Notes under the pieces: generated by a model | What the model saw: only the letters and a program-made list of their open reading frames with translations | What the model was told of the DNA's origin: nothing | Database searches by the model: none | Program-made: the position numbers and the translations under genes | NCBI GenBank assembly: GCA_041623475.1 | Contig: JBFJWU010000255.1 | Span: 1 to 5,299 of the forward strand | DNA: 5,299 nt | Direction of reading: 5' to 3' | From: JBFJWU01 sp041623475 [NCBI: bacterium] | GTDB taxonomy: Bacteria > J088 | Shown: piece after piece, positions 1 through 5,299 of the stretch | How the letters are laid out: each line of letters begins with the position of its first letter | How positions within the stretch are numbered: the first letter of the stretch is position 1

Positions 1-43
1 CCCCGATCGCGCCGCCAACGGCTATGGCCAACAATGAATTCAT
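1..43 (-). CDS. crcB: CrcB/Fluc-type fluoride channel, N-terminal fragment (runs off the left edge)
   Basis: The complement of positions 43 down to 2 reads MNSLLAIAVGGAIG and stays open to the window edge. CrcB (Fluc) proteins are small four-helix membrane channels that export fluoride as dual-topology dimers. They typically begin with a hydrophobic stretch directly followed by a GGxxG element, as here (VGGAIG, residues 9-14). Only 14 residues are visible, so the call rests on that N-terminal signature. The gene is divergent from arsS, with 125 bp between the two starts. No clear Shine-Dalgarno sequence precedes the ATG; the leader reads GTGCCTGCC. No crcB-type fluoride riboswitch motif is recognisable in the upstream strand. 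Another small hydrophobic membrane protein is possible. Confidence 0.68.
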   Translation of the reverse strand, partial: MNSLLAIAVGGAIG

Positions 44-52
44 GGCAGGCAC

Positions 53-81
53 ATTCAAACATGGCCAATCCGTGCGGTCAA
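53..81 (-). promoter_or_regulatory. Candidate sigma70 promoter for the leftward crcB gene
   Basis: On the minus strand, a TTGACC -35 box (76-81) is separated by 17 nt from a TTGAAT -10 box (53-58). A TG one base upstream of the -10 gives an extended -10. The -35 matches consensus at 5 of 6 positions and the -10 at 4 of 6. Transcription would start near 46, only a few bases before the ATG at 43. The message would then be nearly leaderless, which agrees with the missing Shine-Dalgarno sequence. Inferred from motifs only. Confidence 0.35.
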
Positions 82-114
82 AATGAATTGAAAGAATTTG
101 AATCGCTGCGCGAC

Positions 115-120
115 TAAAAT
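115..120 (+). promoter_or_regulatory. Possible -10 box for the arsS operon
   Basis: TAAAAT at 115-120 matches the sigma70 -10 consensus at 5 of 6 positions and is the best candidate in the gap before arsS. There is no good -35 at the normal distance. TTGAAA at 88-93 is a fair -35 sequence, but the spacer would be 21 nt, so the promoter may be weak or activator dependent. The start would fall near 127, inside the dyad at 122-146. Confidence 0.3.
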
Positions 121-121
121 G

Positions 122-149
122 ACACTGGGATTTCAGATCCCGGTGTTTT
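122..149 (+). promoter_or_regulatory. Strong hairpin/dyad with T-run upstream of arsS (operator or attenuator-like)
   Basis: Positions 122-131 (ACACTGGGAT) pair with 137-146 (ATCCCGGTGT) around a 5-nt loop, TTCAG. All ten positions pair: nine Watson-Crick and one T-G (126 with 142). The 3' arm runs into TTTT (146-149). The shape is that of an intrinsic terminator, yet no rightward gene precedes it and the arsS ATG lies only 19 nt downstream. It could be a transcription attenuator in the operon leader. If transcription starts near 127, it could instead be a repressor operator over the start site. The class of regulator cannot be told from sequence. Confidence 0.5.
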
Positions 150-168
150 GCAAGGAAACCGATCAACA

Positions 169-1155
169 ATGAGCGAACCGATTCATATACAGACAGACGA
201 ACCCCAGCCGTTCGCCGAGCGGGTTCTCCGCGAGACCGGGCGGCCATTGATGTCTGCAGGAATAGAGGTGGTGCAGGTCAATATTGGCCTGCGGTGCAAT
301 CTGGAATGTGAGCACTGCCATGTCGTTTCTTCGCCAAAGCGAACCGAGCAGATGGACTGGTCGACAATGGAACAGGTTGTCGGAGTGGCAAACACGGTCC
401 AACCGTCCGTTGTTGACATTACCGGCGGGGCGCCGGAGATGCACCCCCGGTTCCGGGAGTTTGTCGAACTGCTTCATGCCAGCGGGCACCACGTCCAGGT
501 CCGGACGAACCTGACTATTTTCTATGAGCCCGGATATGATTGGTTGCCCGGTTTTTTCCGAGATCACCAGGTCGAACTGGTTGCGTCAATGCCCTGTTAC
601 CTGAAGGACAACGTCGACAGACAGCGGGGTACAGGCACTTTTGACAAAAGCGTTGAGGCCTTGCGCTGGCTGAATTCGCTGGGTTACGGGCGCGACTCGG
701 CATTGCCGCTGCACCTCGTTTACAACCCGACCGGCGTTCACCTTCCCCCGGACCAGGCCGGTCTGGAAGCTGACTATCGGCAGCGCCTGGCCGATGACCA
801 TGACATTTATTTCACCGGATTGTTTACGATCACCAATATGCCGATCGGTCGTTGGCGGGCGGATTTGCAGCGCGAAGGCCGACTGGACGATTACCTGGGG
901 TTGTTGGCCTCGGGTTTCAATTCCGAAACCGTGCCCGCGTTGATGTGTCGTCACCAGATCGAAATTGGCTGGGATGGCACGTTGTACGACTGTGATTTTC
1001 ACCTGGCGCACAGATTGGGCCTTCACGAATCGGTTCCCGGACACGTTCGTGATTTTGATCCGGACGTGCACAGCGTCCGGACCATTGTTACCCGTGATTA
1101 CTGTTACGGATGTACGGCCGGCGCAGGGTCTTCGTGCGGCGGGGCGCTGGCTTGA
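169..1155 (+). CDS. arsS: Arsenosugar biosynthesis radical SAM protein ArsS
   Basis: This is a 328-residue cytosolic radical SAM enzyme. The family cleaves SAM and joins its 5'-deoxyadenosyl group to a dimethylated arsenical made by ArsM, the committed step toward arsenosugars. Visible here are the [4Fe-4S] motif CNLECEHC (Cys43, Cys47, Cys50), the SAM-binding GGAPE (86-90), the family blocks ASMPCYL (139-145), LVYNPTG (183-189) and FTITNMPIGR (219-228), and IGWDGTLYDCDF (266-277) with Cys275. A Cys-rich tail, CYGCTAGAGSSCGG (312-325), holds Cys312, Cys315 and Cys323. Some relatives carry selenocysteine in this tail; here all three tail cysteines are TGT or TGC. ATG 169 is chosen over an in-frame TTG at 148 because AAGGA (152-156) precedes it, though the 12-nt spacer is long. 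It heads a coupled operon: its TGA stop shares a base with the next start. Confidence 0.93.
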   Translation: MSEPIHIQTDEPQPFAERVLRETGRPLMSAGIEVVQVNIGLRCNLECEHCHVVSSPKRTEQMDWSTMEQVVGVANTVQPSVVDITGGAPEMHPRFREFVELLHASGHHVQVRTNLTIFYEPGYDWLPGFFRDHQVELVASMPCYLKDNVDRQRGTGTFDKSVEALRWLNSLGYGRDSALPLHLVYNPTGVHLPPDQAGLEADYRQRLADDHDIYFTGLFTITNMPIGRWRADLQREGRLDDYLGLLASGFNSETVPALMCRHQIEIGWDGTLYDCDFHLAHRLGLHESVPGHVRDFDPDVHSVRTIVTRDYCYGCTAGAGSSCGGALA

Positions 1156-2006
1156 TGACCGCCCGCCTTGTCTCACCAGGCCTGTGCCTGCTGGCGATGG
1201 CTGCAGTCCTGCATTCGCCTGCCGACGCAAACGAGAGCTGTTCGGATTTCAGTCGGTACGGCCAGGTCCTGACGGTTTCTGTCAATCAGGAGGGCCTTGT
1301 CGACTACGCGGGCCTCAAAGCTGATCGATCAGGCCTGGACGACGCGATCAATGAATTTGCCAACTGCCTGCCTGGTGTTCTCGACAAATTGACCGAGGAC
1401 GGGCAGATCGCGTTTTGGATCAACGTCTACAATGCTTTTACCCTGCAGGTCATCATTGACCACTATCCGATAGCCGGTGGACTGCTTGGTCGGCTGGCTT
1501 GGCCGGAAAACAGTATTCGCCAGATTCCACGTGTATGGAAGTCGTTCCGGGTCCACACTTATGCCCGGCAGCTGTCGCTGAATGACATCGAGCATGAGAT
1601 CCTGCGGAAAAAATTTGATCGGCCCGAAATTCATATGGGACTCGTGTGCGCCTCGTTGGGGTGTCCGGTTCTTGCCACTACGCCGTACACAGGCCCAACG
1701 CTGAGGGCTCAGCTGCGCTCGCAGGCGATACAGTTTTTGTCGCGGCCAGCAAATTTCGCATTTGGCCCCGAGGATAATACGCTGTCGGTATCCAGTATTT
1801 TTGACTGGTTCGGCGAGGATTTTTCCGGCTATCCAGGAGCGATGACGATGCCCACCGACGTTCGTGGTACCACGCCAGGTGTGCTGGCATATTTGCATGA
1901 CCACGTCGACGCTGATGCCGCCGAACGAATCCGGGCAGGCGGATTCAAAGTCCAGTTTTCTGACTATGACTGGGGCTTGAACGATCAGGCGACCGCCGGT
2001 GAATAA
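1155..2006 (+). CDS. Exported DUF547 domain protein
   Basis: This is a 283-residue protein with an N-terminal signal peptide: a hydrophobic core LCLLAMAAVL (about 10-19) and a likely signal peptidase I site after ADA (23-25). It should act in the periplasm. The rest is a DUF547 domain with its usual blocks: FWINVYNAFTLQVII (87-101), SLNDIEHEILR (141-151), MGLVCASLGCPVL (161-173) with Cys165 and Cys170, SSIFDWFGEDF (213-223) and YDWGLND (271-277). The biochemical role of DUF547 is not established. The conserved His160 and the two nearby cysteines could bind a metal or metalloid, but that is inference. The start at 1155 overlaps the arsS stop in TGATG. An in-frame ATG at 1110 would add 15 basic residues before the signal peptide and lies inside the arsS tail, so it is not preferred. 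Confidence 0.88.
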   Translation: MTARLVSPGLCLLAMAAVLHSPADANESCSDFSRYGQVLTVSVNQEGLVDYAGLKADRSGLDDAINEFANCLPGVLDKLTEDGQIAFWINVYNAFTLQVIIDHYPIAGGLLGRLAWPENSIRQIPRVWKSFRVHTYARQLSLNDIEHEILRKKFDRPEIHMGLVCASLGCPVLATTPYTGPTLRAQLRSQAIQFLSRPANFAFGPEDNTLSVSSIFDWFGEDFSGYPGAMTMPTDVRGTTPGVLAYLHDHVDADAAERIRAGGFKVQFSDYDWGLNDQATAGE

Positions 2007-2013
2007 TTCAAGA

Positions 2014-2754
2014 ATGGATATCGAACGCGGACCTGCGACCGAGGAAAACCCGACCCGGAGCTCGCGAACCCGCGTAATCGTCTTTGCCGGTGTTGTCATG
2101 ATCCTGTTCCTGATCGGAACGCAGATCGATGCGGGCCACGAGATCGAACGGTTGAAATCATTTATCCGAGGGCTGGGGCCAGTGGGACCGGCTGCCTTTG
2201 TCGCGATCTATGTTGTCGCGACGGTGACGGCTATGCCGGGTTCCATCCTGTCAATTGTTGCCGGTGTCCTGTTCGGAACCTTGTGGGGTACCGTGATCAT
2301 CAGCATTGGCTCGACGCTTGGAGCAGCGGCCTCGTTCCTGATTGCCCGATACATTGCTCGCGATGCCGTCCGGCAGTGGCTGTCCGGGAAGCCGGCCTTC
2401 CAGCGACTGGAAACCCTTTCTGCGAACCGGGCAGCGCTGATCGTCGGAATTACACGGCTTGTCCCGTTGTTTCCGTTCAATCTGTTGAACTACGGTTTCG
2501 GGTTAACCAATATTCCGTTTCGAACGTACCTGTTCTGGTCCTGGTTGGGAATGTTGCCCGGCACCATTCTCTACGTTGGTGGATCGGATGCGGTTGCCCG
2601 TTCTGTGGCAGGAGATTCGTCGGTGGCCGTGATCGCTGTTGTCGGGATAATTCTTGTCCTGCTGTTGGTCCTGGGTCGAATCGGTCGCAGGAAACTGAAT
2701 GAACTGGACGCAGAGGCCGGCGAGCCGCAGGTCAATGGCGAGGTCACGACATGA
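2014..2754 (+). CDS. TVP38/TMEM64 family (VTT/DedA-like) inner-membrane protein
   Basis: This 246-residue integral membrane protein has hydrophobic segments near residues 21-37, 57-75, 76-114 (two spans), 137-156, 170-190 and 203-222. VTT-domain hallmarks are clear: AMPGSILSIVAGVLFG (73-88), then small residues GSTLGAAASFLIARY (99-113), and the second half GITRLVPLFPFNLLNYGFGLT (145-165) with the conserved Arg and PFN, followed by GMLPGTILYVGG (179-190). Family members are thought to move lipids or small solutes across the membrane; the substrate here is unknown. The start is uncertain. ATG 2014 leaves a 7-nt gap after the DUF547 stop and has only GGTGA (1998-2002) far upstream. An in-frame GTG at 1999 would add five residues and overlap that stop by 8 nt. 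Its end overlaps the next start by ATGA, and related proteins are known fused to the same oxidoreductase type. Confidence 0.9.
   Translation: MDIERGPATEENPTRSSRTRVIVFAGVVMILFLIGTQIDAGHEIERLKSFIRGLGPVGPAAFVAIYVVATVTAMPGSILSIVAGVLFGTLWGTVIISIGSTLGAAASFLIARYIARDAVRQWLSGKPAFQRLETLSANRAALIVGITRLVPLFPFNLLNYGFGLTNIPFRTYLFWSWLGMLPGTILYVGGSDAVARSVAGDSSVAVIAVVGIILVLLLVLGRIGRRKLNELDAEAGEPQVNGEVTT
2740..2744 (+). promoter_or_regulatory. Ribosome binding site for the oxidoreductase
   Basis: GAGGT lies 6 nt before the ATG at 2751, inside the end of the VTT gene. It is the clearest Shine-Dalgarno sequence in the operon. It fixes this start and allows independent re-initiation at the ATGA junction. Confidence 0.6.
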
Positions 2755-4274
2755 CGCGGCCAATTCCCCGTTCCGGCAGTCCTTACGATGTTGAACGCCT
2801 GCGGCACGTGGCGCCCGATGACTGGACCAATCCTGAACCCGCCGAGTTGTATGACCTGGTCGTCATCGGCGCCGGGTCCGGTGGCCTGGTGACTGCGGCA
2901 GGCGCGGCCGGACTGGGCGCGCGCGTTGCCCTGGTCGAGGCCGCAGAAATGGGCGGTGACTGCCTGAATGTGGGCTGTGTTCCGTCAAAGGGGCTGATAT
3001 CTGCGGCGCGGGTTGCCGCTGCAGCGCGATCTGCCGGCACCTATGGGATAACCGCCCCCGATGTAACCGTCGAATTTGCCAGAGTTATGGAACGCATGCG
3101 GTCCATTCGAGCCGAGATCAGTCCGGTGGACGGTGCGGCGCGTTTCCAGAACGAGCTGGGCGTCGACGTCTTTCTGGGCAGGGGTCGTTTCGTTAAGGAC
3201 GGGCGCGTAGACGTTGCAGGGCAGCACCTCAACTGGCGACGAGCAGTGATTGCAACCGGTGCAAGGGCGGCATTGCCTCCGGTGGATGGACTTGCAGAAT
3301 CTGGCCCGTTGACCAATGAAACTGTTTTTGACCTGGTTGAAGCGCCTGGACGGTTATTTGTGATCGGTGCGGGGCCGATCGGTTGCGAACTGGCCCAGGC
3401 GTTTGCCCGCCTGGGCAGCAAGGTGACACTTGCCGACATCAGCGAGCGCGTCCTGCCACGCGAGGATCCAGAGGCTGCTGAACTGATTACGAACCAGCTG
3501 CGAGTTGATGGTGTGAACCTGGTTCTTGGAAGCCAGATCAAGAAAGTAAACTGCCGGGGAGAAACGCGAACGATTGTGCTGGACGGTGGGAACGGTGAGC
3601 AGGCAATCGAAGCGGACCATATCCTGGTCGCTGCCGGGCGCATTCCAAACGTCGATGACCTGGGACTGGAGTACGTACAGGTTGACTATGATCACCGGAC
3701 CGGTGTTGTGGTTAATGACCGGCTGCAAACCAGCAATCCGAAGATCTTTGCTGTGGGTGATGTCGCCGTCCCGTATCAATTCACCCACATGGCCGATGCA
3801 ACGGCCCGGATCGTGATCCAGAATGCCTTGTTTTTCGGCCGCAAGAAATGGACAGACCTGGTTGTGCCATGGGTTACCTACACGGAGCCGGAAGTCGCCC
3901 ACGTGGGTATCAGCAAGGCAGAGGCCAGCAGCAACGGAATCGAGATTGATGAATACCGGGTTGATCTGAATGATGTGGACCGGGCGATGCTGGACGGCGA
4001 GCGCGAAGGCTATGTATCGATCCTGACCGAAAAAGGTCGTGACCGGATCCTGGGCGCGACAATAGTGGCCAGCCACGCTGGCGAAATGATCGGGGAAGTG
4101 ACCACCGCAATGACGCACGGTATCGGTCTGGGGGGCCTTGGTTCAGTGATCCATCCGTACCCGACACAGGCCGAGGCAGTTCGTAAAGCCGCCGATGCCT
4201 ACAGTCGAACTCGATTGACCCCGTTTGCTGCCCGCCTGCTGGCATTCCTGATCAAGCTTCGTCGGCGATTATGA
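2751..4274 (+). CDS. FAD-dependent pyridine nucleotide-disulfide oxidoreductase, mercuric reductase-like
   Basis: This 507-residue class I flavin disulfide reductase has a 33-residue N-terminal extension. Next come the FAD fold VVIGAGSGG (37-45), the redox-active disulfide CLNVGC (Cys71, Cys76) followed by VPSK, and ATGARAALPP (168-177). The NAD(P) fold GAGPIG (206-211) has Asp229 at the end of the second strand, which favours NADH. The second FAD motif is IFAVGDV (332-338), and the dimerization domain carries HPYPTQAE (468-475). Much of it resembles MerA (ELAQAFARLGSKVT, 213-226), and homologues are often called mercuric reductase. However, there is no N-terminal metal-binding GMTCxxC domain and no C-terminal Cys-Cys pair; the protein ends in LIKLRRRL. 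A tyrosine (Tyr470) replaces the catalytic histidine of lipoamide dehydrogenase. The substrate is unknown; a disulfide, an arsenical-thiol adduct or a membrane-linked partner is possible. Confidence 0.9.
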   Translation: MTRPIPRSGSPYDVERLRHVAPDDWTNPEPAELYDLVVIGAGSGGLVTAAGAAGLGARVALVEAAEMGGDCLNVGCVPSKGLISAARVAAAARSAGTYGITAPDVTVEFARVMERMRSIRAEISPVDGAARFQNELGVDVFLGRGRFVKDGRVDVAGQHLNWRRAVIATGARAALPPVDGLAESGPLTNETVFDLVEAPGRLFVIGAGPIGCELAQAFARLGSKVTLADISERVLPREDPEAAELITNQLRVDGVNLVLGSQIKKVNCRGETRTIVLDGGNGEQAIEADHILVAAGRIPNVDDLGLEYVQVDYDHRTGVVVNDRLQTSNPKIFAVGDVAVPYQFTHMADATARIVIQNALFFGRKKWTDLVVPWVTYTEPEVAHVGISKAEASSNGIEIDEYRVDLNDVDRAMLDGEREGYVSILTEKGRDRILGATIVASHAGEMIGEVTTAMTHGIGLGGLGSVIHPYPTQAEAVRKAADAYSRTRLTPFAARLLAFLIKLRRRL

Positions 4275-4332
4275 GTTCGTCGAATCCTCGCATTACCCGG
4301 TATCCTTGATTTCCGCCACCTGACGCGGGACC

Positions 4333-4352
4333 GGGAATGTGGTTCAATTCCC
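4333..4352 (+). promoter_or_regulatory. Small inverted repeat just upstream of the SDR start
   Basis: GGGAAT (4333-4338) and ATTCCC (4347-4352) form a perfect 6-bp stem with an 8-nt loop, GTGGTTCA, ending 4 nt before the ATG at 4357. The purine-rich left arm is the nearest Shine-Dalgarno-like sequence, so the stem could mask ribosome entry at 4357. It may also be chance. The rest of the 82-nt gap (4275-4356) shows no clear terminator or promoter. Confidence 0.3.
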
Positions 4353-4356
4353 ATTC

Positions 4357-5157
4357 ATGGCAAAGAATTTTTCTGATACATACGGCCCGTGGGCGATCGT
4401 GACTGGTGCCAGCTCCGGAATCGGGATGGAATTTGCAACAATCCTGGCCGGACGCGGCCTGAACTGCGTGCTGGTCGCTCGCCGTCAGGACAACCTGCAG
4501 AAACTTGCCGCGGAACTCGCAAATGCACACGGTGTACAGACCAAGGTAGTGGCATTGGACCTTGGGCAGGACGATGCTGCGGTTGTCCTGGATCGCGCAA
4601 CCGAAGAACTGGATGTTGGCTTATTGATCAATAATGCCGGCTTCGGGCACAGTGGCATGTTCCTGGATCTGGAACTGGACCAGCAAATCGAGTGTGTCGA
4701 TGTCAATCTGCGGACGCCAGTGGCCTTGACGTATCTGTTTGGTCGTCGCTTTCGTGCCCGCGGTCGCGGCGGGATTATCCTTGTTGGTTCGACCGTTTCG
4801 TTTTTGCCGGTTCCGGGGTTATCGATTTACGCCGGCACGAAAAGTTTTCACACATTTTTCGGCCAGAGCATTCGCCACGAGATGAAACAGCACAATATTG
4901 ATGTTCAGGTGCTTTGTCCAGGAACGACCCGAACGGGATTCCAGGAGGTGTCCGGGACGCGTAACTTCCTGGCCATGTCGCCCCGAACCGTCGCCGAGAT
5001 TTCGATCCGCAAGCTGGGACGGCAGACGGTCGTGGTGACTGGAATTGTCAACAAGGCCGTGGCTTTTCTGACGCGGATTGCTCCCCGGTCGATCGCAACC
5101 AGTTTGTCAGCATTTGTCATGCGTATGATGCGCGTCAAGGCGTTACCGCGAACGTAA
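4357..5157 (+). CDS. Short-chain dehydrogenase/reductase (classical SDR)
   Basis: This 266-residue Rossmann-fold NAD(P)(H) oxidoreductase has the cofactor motif TGASSGIG (16-23), NNAG (92-95), Asn117, and the catalytic set Ser145, Tyr158 and Lys162 in YAGTK, followed by the PGTTRTGF region (188-195). Arg42 and Arg43 after the second strand favour NADPH. It resembles the YqjQ/DltE group of broad SDRs, whose substrates are mostly unknown. The C-terminal part (224-258) is rather hydrophobic and may touch membrane or lipid. ATG 4357 gives the usual short lead before the glycine motif. An in-frame GTG at 4339 would add six residues (MVQFPF) and has GGGA 8 nt upstream, so it cannot be excluded. It sits 82 nt after the operon and may be co-transcribed or separate. 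Its 3' end overlaps the convergent DUF2914 gene by 23 bp. Confidence 0.9.
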   Translation: MAKNFSDTYGPWAIVTGASSGIGMEFATILAGRGLNCVLVARRQDNLQKLAAELANAHGVQTKVVALDLGQDDAAVVLDRATEELDVGLLINNAGFGHSGMFLDLELDQQIECVDVNLRTPVALTYLFGRRFRARGRGGIILVGSTVSFLPVPGLSIYAGTKSFHTFFGQSIRHEMKQHNIDVQVLCPGTTRTGFQEVSGTRNFLAMSPRTVAEISIRKLGRQTVVVTGIVNKAVAFLTRIAPRSIATSLSAFVMRMMRVKALPRT

Positions 5158-5299
5158 CCACACCGATCAACTGGTCGTGACGTGTGCGCACCTCAACCCG
5201 CCAACGTCCTTCCGACTCTTTCGGAAACGCCCTTTTTCGACTCCAGGTACGAAAGCCGTCCTGACGACCGCCGCTGATTTCCAGCGGTATTCGGTCAAC
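5135..5299 (-). CDS. DUF2914 domain protein, C-terminal fragment (runs off the right edge)
   Basis: The complement from 5299 is open for 54 codons and ends in TGA at 5137-5135. No start codon is needed inside the window. The residues give a recognisable DUF2914 ending: VDRIPLEISGG (1-11), GFRTWSRKR (15-23), GRWRVEVRT (31-39), then QLIGVVTFAV (43-52) and a final Thr-Pro. DUF2914 domains have this RTWS/GRWRV pattern of short beta strands and usually end very near the protein's C-terminus; their function is not known. The upstream part of the protein, which may include a membrane anchor, is outside the window. The last codons and stop lie inside the end of the SDR gene on the other strand. Confidence 0.78.
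   Translation of the reverse strand, partial: VDRIPLEISGGRQDGFRTWSRKRAFPKESEGRWRVEVRTRHDQLIGVVTFAVTP

Noticed and set aside
44-147. Fluoride riboswitch in front of crcB
   Set aside because: Reading the minus strand, I find none of the conserved crcB-motif segments. The main structure there is the dyad at 122-146, which does not match.
1110-1154. Upstream ATG giving a longer DUF547 protein
   Set aside because: The added 15 residues (Arg-rich) come from an overlap with the conserved arsS tail and would precede an otherwise normal signal peptide starting at 1155.
586-1230. Long open frame (214 codons) on the minus strand across arsS
   Set aside because: It lies fully antisense to a well-supported family protein, has no recognisable domain or signal, and is low in hydrophobic cores. 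It is a by-product of GC-rich codon use.
1329-2099. Long minus-strand frame (256 codons) across the DUF547 gene
   Set aside because: It is antisense to a gene with clear domain motifs, crosses the boundary to the next gene, and its translation shows no family pattern.
3354-4118. Long minus-strand frame (254 codons) across the oxidoreductase
   Set aside because: The opposite strand carries unmistakable FAD/NAD motifs, while this translation is His- and Gln-rich without domain signals.
2751-4274. Calling the oxidoreductase merA
   Set aside because: The terminal Cys pair and the metal-binding domain of MerA are absent, and no mer genes are nearby.
4339-4352. tRNA T-arm-like GGTTCAATTCC before the SDR gene
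   Set aside because: The flanks do not extend the T-stem beyond two pairs, and no acceptor, D or anticodon arms are present upstream.
5210-5237. Possible intrinsic terminator: TTCCGA/TCGGAA hairpin then TTTTT
   Set aside because: The 6-bp stem is weak and separated from the T-run by six non-T bases. The segment is explained as coding sequence of the leftward DUF2914 gene.

Overview
The window looks like a bacterial chromosome segment, most likely from a proteobacterium and plausibly a marine or environmental gammaproteobacterium. The reasons are moderately high GC (estimated by eye), dense one-strand packing with start/stop overlaps, proteobacterial-looking flanking genes, and an arsenosugar-type gene set. 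Taxonomy is inferred from gene content only. There is no rRNA, tRNA, CRISPR, IS element or other mobile DNA, and no change in base composition that I could see by eye.

Layout. (1) Positions 1-43 hold the first 14 codons of a leftward gene that reads like the fluoride channel CrcB. (2) Positions 44-168 are a 125-bp divergent intergenic region. It holds a candidate leftward promoter for crcB, a possible rightward -10 box, and a strong 10-bp-arm dyad followed by T residues just upstream of the rightward operon. (3) Positions 169-4274 are a compact four-gene rightward operon: arsS (radical SAM, arsenosugar biosynthesis), an exported DUF547 protein, a TVP38/TMEM64 (VTT-domain) membrane protein, and a two-dinucleotide-fold flavin disulfide oxidoreductase resembling mercuric reductase. 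The junctions are TGATG, a gap of about 7 nt (or an 8-nt overlap), and ATGA, so translational coupling is likely. (4) After 82 nt comes a classical short-chain dehydrogenase/reductase (4357-5157). (5) Positions 5135-5299 hold the C-terminal 54 residues of a leftward DUF2914 protein. Its 3' end overlaps the SDR gene by 23 bp.

Function. ArsS is known to place the 5'-deoxyadenosyl group of SAM on a dimethylated arsenical made by ArsM, giving a precursor of arsenosugars. The next three genes supply a periplasmic protein, an integral membrane protein and a cytosolic pyridine-nucleotide disulfide oxidoreductase. Their coupling to arsS suggests redox handling and/or membrane movement of an arsenical, a thiol adduct or a pathway product, but none of these roles is shown by the sequence. 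No arsM, arsenosugar glycosyltransferase or arsR gene lies in the window, so the rest of the pathway must be elsewhere if it is present. The region most worth attention is the arsS-DUF547-VTT-oxidoreductase unit together with its upstream dyad.
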